A DNA stretch of 29,348 nucleotides from JAXHUH01 sp034211175 (GTDB lineage Bacteria; Actinomycetota; Acidimicrobiia; Acidimicrobiales; CAIXPF01), in the NCBI GenBank assembly GCA_034211175.1, contig JAXHUH010000135.1:1-29348 (forward strand), in the 5' to 3' direction. The notes under the pieces are model-generated. The model made no database searches. It worked only from the letters and a program-made list of their open reading frames with translations, and was not told the origin of the DNA. Position numbers and translations under genes: made by a program. This document shows, in pieces, positions 24,042 through 29,348 of the stretch (the first letter of the stretch is position 1; the number at the start of each line of letters is the position of its first letter).

Positions 24042-25071
24042 CACCTCGTACCGATCGCCCGACGGACGCAGCCAGGAGGGACGACACGGCCCCGACGTCG
24101 GTGCCGGCCCCGATGTCGACGTCGCGCAGGAGCGCCCGCATCCCGCGGTCGGCGCCGTCGCCGGTTCGGCCGGGGACCTGGCCGCCCGCCACCTCCACGG
24201 CGAGATCGACCCCGACCCCGATGCCACCCCGTCCCGGGCCGGTGCGTGGGCCCGGCTGCGCCGACATCGACCGGCCGTCGTCGCGGCCGGGTTCCTGGCC
24301 GTGCTGGCGCTCGCGGTCATCGTCGTGCCCCTGCTCCTCGGTGACGACCGCGCCCGCATCGACCCGGCCGTCCGGGACCAGGCCCCGAGCTGGTCCTACC
24401 CGATGGGGACCGACGAGCTCGGGCGCGACCAGCTGCTGCGCATCCTCGAGGGCGGCCAGCTCACGTTGTCGGTCGCGGCGTCCGCGGTGGCCGCCAGCAT
24501 GGTCGTCGGCGTCCTCGCCGGGCTCGTCGCCGGCTACGTCGGCGGGTTCGTCGGTTCGACGATCATGCGCGTCGCCGACGTCTTCTACTCACTGCCGGGG
24601 CTGTTCGTCGTGATCCTGCTGGTCACGCTGCTCGGCGCCGGCTTCTGGACCGTCGTGATCGCCATCGGGATCTTCGGGTGGATGAGCACCGCCCGGCTCG
24701 TGCGGGCGAGCACGCTGTCGATCAAGGAGCGCGACTACATCACGGCGGCACGCGCCGGCGGCATCGGCGAGCTGCGCATCGCGGTCCGTCACGTGCTCCC
24801 CAACACCGCGGGGCCGGTCATCGTCACCGCCACCCTCGGCGTCGCCATCGCCATCATCGTCGAGAGCACGCTGTCGTTCCTCGGTCTCGGCTTCTCCCCG
24901 CCCCGCGCCACCTGGGGCGGCATGCTCGAGAAGGCCCAGACGGCGGTGCTGATCGATGGGCACTGGTGGCTCGGCCTCTTCCCCGGCCTGATGATCCTCT
25001 CCACCGTCCTCGCGGTGAGCACCATCGGTGACGCACTCGACGACACCCTCGGCGAGGGGGTGCGCACATGA
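24034..25071 (+). CDS. ABC importer permease, DppC/OppC type
   Basis: A 345-residue permease. After an unusual, hydrophilic 80-residue N-terminal extension rich in D, P, G and R (normally about 20-40 residues before the first helix), the first membrane segment VVAAGFLAVLALAVIVVPLL appears. Then come GTDELGRDQLLRIL, the typical DppC periplasmic motif, and the EAA loop DYITAARAGGIGELRI, then STLSFLGLGFSPP near the end. Starting at the ATG 24034 overlaps the previous stop by 8 nt. Its stop (25069-25071) overlaps the ATG of an 18-codon mini-ORF. Confidence 0.95.
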   Translation: MSDTSYRSPDGRSQEGRHGPDVGAGPDVDVAQERPHPAVGAVAGSAGDLAARHLHGEIDPDPDATPSRAGAWARLRRHRPAVVAAGFLAVLALAVIVVPLLLGDDRARIDPAVRDQAPSWSYPMGTDELGRDQLLRILEGGQLTLSVAASAVAASMVVGVLAGLVAGYVGGFVGSTIMRVADVFYSLPGLFVVILLVTLLGAGFWTVVIAIGIFGWMSTARLVRASTLSIKERDYITAARAGGIGELRIAVRHVLPNTAGPVIVTATLGVAIAIIVESTLSFLGLGFSPPRATWGGMLEKAQTAVLIDGHWWLGLFPGLMILSTVLAVSTIGDALDDTLGEGVRT

Positions 25072-25124
25072 GCGCCCGGGCGCGGCCGCCGGTGCCCGTA
25101 CCGACGACGGGCGCGACCCGATGA
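25068..25124 (+). CDS. 18-codon coupling mini-ORF
   Basis: ATG at 25068 overlaps the permease stop (ATGA), with GAGGGGG about 7 nt upstream. Its TGA at 25122-25124 overlaps the ATPase ATG at 25121, again as ATGA. The ATPase itself has no Shine-Dalgarno sequence. The peptide (MSARARPPVPVPTTGATR) has no recognisable domain. The arrangement suggests a relay that carries ribosomes across the 49-nt gap, not a functional peptide. Confidence 0.35.
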   Translation: MSARARPPVPVPTTGATR

Positions 25125-26125
25125 GCGACCTGGTCGTGCGCGACCTGTCGGTCGCCATCCCGACGCCGGGCGGCACCGTCCACGCGGTGACCGGGGTCTC
25201 GTTCGGGCTGGCCGGGGGCGAGACGCTCGGCATCGTCGGCGAGAGCGGCTCCGGCAAGTCGATGACCGCGGCGGCGATCACCGGCCTCACCCCGCCGCAT
25301 GCCGCCGTCACCGGCAGCATCACGATCGACGACACCGAGCTCGTCGGGCCCACGACGGACTGGTCGCGGGTCCGCGGTCGCAGGGTGGCGATCGTCCACC
25401 AGGACCCGATGACGGCGCTGCACCCCGCCTACACCGTCGGCCGCCAGATCGGCGAGGTCGTCCGCCACCACACCGGCGGGTCGCGCGCCGCCGCCCGACG
25501 GCGGGCGGTCGAGCTGGCCGCCGCCGTCGAGCTCGACGACCCGGAGGCCCACGTCGACCGCTACCCCCACCAGCTCTCCGGCGGGCAGCGCCAACGGGTG
25601 CTCATCGCGCTGGCGCTGGCCAGCGAGCCCGAGATCCTCATCGCCGACGAACCGACCACCGCGCTCGACGTGTCCGTCCAGGCCCAGATCGCCCGGCTGC
25701 TCCTCGAGCTGCGGCGCGAGCGGGACATGTCGATGATCTGGATCACCCACGACCTCGCGCTCCTGGCCGGGCTCGTCGACCGGGTCGTCGTCATGTACGG
25801 CGGCACCATCGTCGAACACGCGGACGCCGGTGCCCTCTACGGCTCGCCCGAGCACCCCTACACCCGGGCGCTGCTCGCCGCGCTCCCCCACACCGCGGCG
25901 CGCCGCCAGCCGCTGCCGGCGATCGGCGGGCGCCCGACGGTCAACCACGCACCCGTGACCTCGTGCCCCTTCGCCCCGCGCTGTCGGGACCGGGTCGAGG
26001 TCTGCGGCGACGTCCTGCCGCCGCTCGTCACGGTCGGCGCCACCCACGAGGCGGCGTGCGTCCACGTCCGGCCCGCCGTCGAACCGGATCGGGACACCGC
26101 GGCGACCGACGGGAGCACCCGATGA
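25121..26125 (+). CDS. ABC importer ATPase, DppD/OppD type
   Basis: A 334-residue ATPase that powers import with its partner. Walker A GESGSGKS (40-47), Q-loop VHQDPMTALHP, signature LSGGQRQRV, Walker B ILIADEPTTALD and the H-switch WITHDLALL are all intact. The C-terminal oligopeptide-transporter extension is present, with four cysteines in a CPFAPRC...C...C pattern; comparable cysteines in OppD-type ATPases can bind an iron-sulfur cluster. The ATG at 25121 is the only plausible start outside the preceding permease and appears to be translated by coupling. Its stop overlaps the next gene. Confidence 0.95.
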   Translation: MSDLVVRDLSVAIPTPGGTVHAVTGVSFGLAGGETLGIVGESGSGKSMTAAAITGLTPPHAAVTGSITIDDTELVGPTTDWSRVRGRRVAIVHQDPMTALHPAYTVGRQIGEVVRHHTGGSRAAARRRAVELAAAVELDDPEAHVDRYPHQLSGGQRQRVLIALALASEPEILIADEPTTALDVSVQAQIARLLLELRRERDMSMIWITHDLALLAGLVDRVVVMYGGTIVEHADAGALYGSPEHPYTRALLAALPHTAARRQPLPAIGGRPTVNHAPVTSCPFAPRCRDRVEVCGDVLPPLVTVGATHEAACVHVRPAVEPDRDTAATDGSTR

Positions 26126-27114
26126 CGACCACCCCCCTCATCGACGTGGCGAACCTCACCGTCGTGCACCGGGGCCGCGACGGGCGCCGCAACGTCGTCG
26201 CGGTCGACGACGCCACCTTCACCGTGCGCGCCGGCGAGATCGTCGGCGTCGTCGGCGAGAGCGGCTCGGGCAAGTCGACCCTGGCCCGGACCCTCGTCGG
26301 GCTCCACGTCCCGACCGACGGCACGGTGCGCGTGAACGAGGTCGACCTCGGGGCCCTGCGCGGGCGGGCACGCCGCGAGCTGCGCCGACGGGTCCAGATG
26401 GTGTTCCAGGACCCGCTGTCGTCGCTCAATCCCCGGCTGACCGCCGGCGCCGCGGTCTCCGAGCCCCTCCGGGCGATGGGCATGGCCCGGCACGAGCGGC
26501 GCGCCCGGGTCGACGAGCTGTTCGAGCTGGTCGGACTGTCGCCGGCGATGACGAGCCGGCGACCCGGCGCGCTCTCCGGCGGTCAGTGCCAGCGGGTCGG
26601 CATCGCCCGGGCGCTGGCGACCGGTCCCGACGTCCTCGTCGCCGACGAGGCGGTCTCGGCCCTCGACGTCTCCGTCCAGGCACAGATCATCAACCTGCTC
26701 CTCGATCTGAACCGGCGCCTCGGGCTGACGATCGTGTTCGTGTCGCACGACATCTCGATCGTGCGCCACCTGTGCGACCGGGTGCTCGTCCTCTACGCGG
26801 GCCGGATCTCCGAGTCCGGCGAGGCCGGCGACGTCTTCGACGATCCGCTCCACCCGTACACGACGATGCTCGTCTCCTCGATCCCGGTGCCCGACCCGGG
26901 CCGGCGCATCGACGGGCCCGCCTCCTCGGGGCGGGCCGCCACCGCGAGCGCGGGCCCCGGCCCCGTCGACCTCACGACCGGCTGCGCCTACCGGCCCCGC
27001 TGCGATCGGGCGGACGACCCCTGCCACGACGAGCGGCCCGGGCTGCGGGTCCTCGGGCAGGGCCGCGGCGTCGCCTGCCACCACGCGGCCCGCAACGAGG
27101 AGCAGCCGTCGTGA
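26122..27114 (+). CDS. ABC importer ATPase, DppF/OppF type
   Basis: A 330-residue ATPase, partner of the preceding one. Walker A GESGSGKST, Q-loop VFQDPLSSLNPR (typical of DppF), signature LSGGQCQRV, Walker B VLVADEAVSALD and H-switch FVSHDISIV are present. The signature carries a cysteine where R or Q is usual (GGQCQ), which lies outside the catalytic residues. The C-terminal CAYRPRC...C...C pattern mirrors the four-cysteine extension of its partner. The ATG at 26122 overlaps the previous stop (ATGA). Its own stop overlaps the GTG of the amine-oxidase-like gene. Confidence 0.95.
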   Translation: MTTTPLIDVANLTVVHRGRDGRRNVVAVDDATFTVRAGEIVGVVGESGSGKSTLARTLVGLHVPTDGTVRVNEVDLGALRGRARRELRRRVQMVFQDPLSSLNPRLTAGAAVSEPLRAMGMARHERRARVDELFELVGLSPAMTSRRPGALSGGQCQRVGIARALATGPDVLVADEAVSALDVSVQAQIINLLLDLNRRLGLTIVFVSHDISIVRHLCDRVLVLYAGRISESGEAGDVFDDPLHPYTTMLVSSIPVPDPGRRIDGPASSGRAATASAGPGPVDLTTGCAYRPRCDRADDPCHDERPGLRVLGQGRGVACHHAARNEEQPS

Positions 27115-27560
27115 CCACCACGCGATCCGCCGCCCGGCGCGCCGACGTCGTCGTGGTCGGCGCCGAGTGGGTGTCGCCCCGCCATCTCGGGCTCCTCGAC
27201 GAGCTCGGGCGCCACGGGATCGGGCTCGACCCGCCGGACACCCGCCGGGTGCGGTGGCGCCTCGCCGGCGACGCGGCCGCCGCATCGCCCGAGCGCATCG
27301 GCGACGCCGTGCGCACCTTCTTCCCCCGGGTCCGGGTGCTCGGCTCGTTCACCCACGACTGGCTGGCCGACGAGCGCTTCGCCGGCACCTGGACCGCGAT
27401 CGCACCGGGCGAGTGGGCCACGTACCGGCGCGCCCCGCTCGTGCACGGGCGGCTCGCCTTCGCCGGCGGCGACCTGTCACCCCGCTGGCGCGGCTGGATC
27501 GAGGGCGCCGTGCGCTCCGGCCGCGAGACCGCGGCGCGCCTCACCGCACCACCCGCCTGA
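27111..27560 (+). CDS. internally deleted flavin amine oxidase (149 residues)
   Basis: The GTG at 27111 overlaps the ATPase stop (GTGA). The protein contains three recognisable pieces of a flavin monoamine oxidase: the first Rossmann strand ADVVVVGA (11-18); GAEWVSPRHLGLLDELGRHG, which in full-length enzymes lies about 50 residues later; and the C-terminal part TFFPRVRVLGSFTHDW, GTWTAIAPGEW and LAFAGGDLSPRWRGWIEGAV (about 116-133), the second FAD-binding segment. Full-length relatives have about 450 residues, so most of the FAD and substrate domains are missing, including the GxGxxG loop. The frame is open. It is either a decaying remnant kept in frame by translational coupling or a new small protein; oxidase activity is unlikely. 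Confidence 0.7.
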   Translation: MTTTRSAARRADVVVVGAEWVSPRHLGLLDELGRHGIGLDPPDTRRVRWRLAGDAAAASPERIGDAVRTFFPRVRVLGSFTHDWLADERFAGTWTAIAPGEWATYRRAPLVHGRLAFAGGDLSPRWRGWIEGAVRSGRETAARLTAPPA

Positions 27561-27592
27561 CCCGGACCCGCCGACCGCACGACCCCACCCGC

Positions 27593-27606
27593 GGCCGGCG
27601 ACGGCC
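27593..27606 (+). terminator. short hairpin with GCGA loop after the importer operon
   Basis: GGCCG (27593-27597), GCGA, CGGCC (27602-27606), 33 nt after the stop codon. The stem is only 5 bp, but the loop is a stable GNRA type. It could weakly separate the importer operon from the aminotransferase. Confidence 0.25.
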
Positions 27607-27680
27607 ACACCCGACCCACACCGGCGCTGCCGTGCCCCCGTCCGCCGCGCACCGTCCCGACCCCCGACACCACCCGAACA

Positions 27681-27698
27681 CGACTGATGCGTCAGTCG
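27681..27698. promoter_or_regulatory. near-perfect 18-bp palindromic operator before aminotransferase
   Basis: CGACTGATGCGTCAGTCG is palindromic at all but one position per half-site. It lies 39 nt before the ATG at 27738, in an otherwise unstructured 177-nt gap. Size and symmetry fit a TetR/AcrR-type operator. No similar palindrome was seen near the TetR gene of this window, so the cognate regulator may be elsewhere. No clear -10 or -35 is seen. Confidence 0.45.
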
Positions 27699-27737
27699 CG
27701 GCGCCGCCGACACGGCGGCACGAAGGAGTTGAGCTTG

Positions 27738-29151
27738 ATGGCTCTCGCAACCGACCGCGAGACGACCAGGACGATCGACGACCTCATCGCCGAGGAGGAG
27801 GAGACCTTCCGGCGCCGACAGCGGACCTCGGCCGAGATGACCGAACGGGCCGCACGATCGCTCGCCGGGGGGGGCGACGTCCAGCTGGCAGATCGCCCGC
27901 CCCGGCGCGGTGTGGATCAACCACGGCGCCGGTTCGCGGATGTGGGACGTCGACGGGATGGACTACGTCGACCTCCACGGCGGGTACGGCGCGATGGCCG
28001 CCGGCCACGCCCACCCCGCGGTCGTCGAGGCCGTCGAGCGCCGCGTCCGCAACGGCACCCACTTCGCCCAGCCGACACCGGACGCCATCGACGTCGCCGA
28101 GGCGTTGGCCGAGCGGTTCGGGCTGCCGCAGTGGCGGTTCAACAACTCGGGCACCGAGGCCACGATGGACGCGGTCCACCTCATGCGGGCCATCACGGGC
28201 CGTGACCTCGTCGTGAAGGTCGAGGGCTCCTATCACGGCCACCACGACGCCCTCATGGTGAGCTACGGCAACGGGCTCGACGAGCTCGGCCCCCGCGACC
28301 ATCCGGCCTCGCCGCTCGCGGGATCGGGCATCCCCAGGGTCATGGCCGACAACGTCGTCGTCGTGCCGTTCAACGACCTCGACGTGCTCGCCGCGGTGCT
28401 CGACGAGCATCGGGGCCGGGTGGCCGGGATGATCATGGAGCCGATGATGATGAACGTCGGCATCGTCGTGCCCGACGAGGGCTACCTCGAGGGCGTTCGC
28501 GACCTGACCCGCGAGCACGGCGCACTCCTGGCCTTCGACGAGGTGAAGACCGGCCTGACCGTGCACCGCGGTGGCGCCACCGGCCTGTTGGGCGTGCGCC
28601 CCGACATCGTCTGCCTCGCCAAGTCGCTGGGCGGCGGCGTGCCGTGCGGAGCGATCGGCGGCACCGACGAGGTGATGGCGGCCATCGCGGACGGCCGCTA
28701 CTCGCAGGTCGGCACGTTCAACGGGAACCCGCTGACGATGGCGGCGGCCCGGGCGGTGCTCACCGAGGTGCTCACCGACGACGCCTACGAGCACTTCGAC
28801 CGGCTCGGCGCGAAGGTGGCGGCGACCGCCCGGGATGTCCTCGACCGCGCCGGCGTCGCGGTCATCGTGCGCCAGTACGGGGCGAAGGGCTGCCTCGTGT
28901 TCAGCGACACCCCGGTGCGCGACTACCGCGAGTTCCTCTCGATTCACGACGAGCTGAGCCACGCCCACTGGCTGATCCAGCACAACCGGGGCGTGTTCCT
29001 CCCGCCGTGGGGCAAGAGCGAGCAGTGGACGATGTCGGTCCAACACGACGAGGCCGACATGGCCCGCTTCACCGACAACATCGCGGCGTTCGCGCATGCC
29101 ATCGACGGCCTCGACGAGCGCGTCTCGCGCGAACCGTTCGCCCTGGACTGA
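27738..29151 (+). CDS. class-III PLP aminotransferase, frame broken at a G8 run
   Basis: AAGGAG nine nt before the ATG at 27738 opens a frame encoding residues 1-45 (ending ERAARSLAGG). At the run of eight G (27867-27874) the coding sequence shifts by one base; from there the other frame reads ATSSWQIARPGAVWINHGAG and continues to 29151. With seven G, one 470-residue protein results, normal for this family. It resembles glutamate-1-semialdehyde-aminomutase-like class-III aminotransferases: NNSGTEATMDAVHLMRA, EGSYHGHHD, LLAFDEVKTG, and LAKSLGGGVPCGAIGG with the PLP lysine codon at 28621. A likely role is transamination of an amine or omega-amino acid. As written, only a GTG at 27910 or upstream reinitiation could give the main part. 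Confidence 0.85.
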
Positions 29152-29227
29152 CCTCCCGGCACCGCGAGCCTCTCGCCCGCGGACGGCTTGCGGACCCCTT
29201 CCTCCCCTGCTCGGCGCGGCCGACCGA

Positions 29228-29258
29228 CCCGACCCGGAGCAACGGCGCCCGGGTCGGG
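29228..29258 (+). terminator. 10-bp stem hairpin after aminotransferase
   Basis: CCCGACCCGG (29228-29237) pairs perfectly with CCGGGTCGGG (29249-29258) around an 11-nt loop, 76 nt after the stop. A second short hairpin (GCCCGG at 29258-29263, CCGGGC at 29268-29273) overlaps its end. No T-run follows. The remainder to 29348 shows no gene. Confidence 0.45.
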
Positions 29259-29348
29259 CCCGGCCCGCCGGGCTGCGTCCCGCGCCGTCGAGCGGCAACC
29301 CCACGACGACCTGCCCCCGACGACCGGCCACCCGACACAGCCCATTTG

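Noticed and set aside
29258..29273. Short hairpin near the window end as an independent terminator or attachment site
   Set aside because: It overlaps the better 10-bp stem and consists only of G/C; no repeat partner or integrase is present.

Overview
The window is GC-rich (roughly 70% or more by eye) and looks actinobacterial, probably from an Acidimicrobiia-like soil or aquatic lineage. The evidence is the codon bias towards G/C at third positions, frequent GTG starts, TAGGGT-type -10 boxes 6-8 nt before start codons (leaderless mRNAs), and a gene complement rich in acyl-CoA ligases, luciferase-like monooxygenases and MaoC hydratases. The taxon is an inference; no rRNA or other marker gene is present.

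Region 1 (1-11.9 kb) is general metabolism and signalling. The window opens in the last 32 codons of an IS110-like transposase, whose end abuts the 3' end of an AMP-dependent acyl-CoA ligase. On the minus strand, a membrane PAS/GGDEF/EAL protein is followed by an LLM-class flavin monooxygenase and that ligase. On the plus strand come a second acyl-CoA ligase (strong terminator after it), a nucleoside hydrolase and a tandem universal stress protein. A long bidirectional hairpin separates these from a minus-strand operon of two MaoC hot-dog proteins and an SMP-30/gluconolactonase-like protein. A PAS-GGDEF diguanylate cyclase with intact GGDEF and I-site follows (12.1-13.4 kb). One putative c-di-GMP phosphodiesterase and one putative cyclase therefore lie about 6 kb apart.

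Region 2 (13.5-29.2 kb) is the most interesting part. It is a divergent gene cluster that looks like a catabolic island for an amide- or N-acyl-linked amine, possibly a polyamine conjugate. On the minus strand, reading away from the centre: a TetR-family regulator, a YtcJ-like amidohydrolase, a gamma-glutamylputrescine-oxidase-like FAD enzyme (4-nt overlap) and a gamma-aminobutyraldehyde-type aldehyde dehydrogenase. On the plus strand: a C45-type Ntn acylase, an alpha/beta hydrolase (4-nt overlap), then a complete oligopeptide/opine-type ABC importer (lipoprotein, two permeases, two ATPases), a very short internally deleted flavin amine oxidase, and a class-III aminotransferase whose reading frame is broken at a run of eight G. 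The logic would be import, hydrolysis of an amide bond, amine oxidation or transamination, and aldehyde oxidation.

The two plus-strand transcription units of Region 2 share a nearly identical promoter block (18979-19007 and 21031-21060) containing AGAACTTC between the -35 and -10, a good candidate for a common operator. A separate near-perfect 18-bp palindrome lies before the aminotransferase. The transporter operon uses start/stop overlaps throughout; one intercistronic gap is bridged exactly by an 18-codon mini-ORF with ATGA overlaps at both ends. No tRNA, rRNA, CRISPR array or prophage genes were seen.
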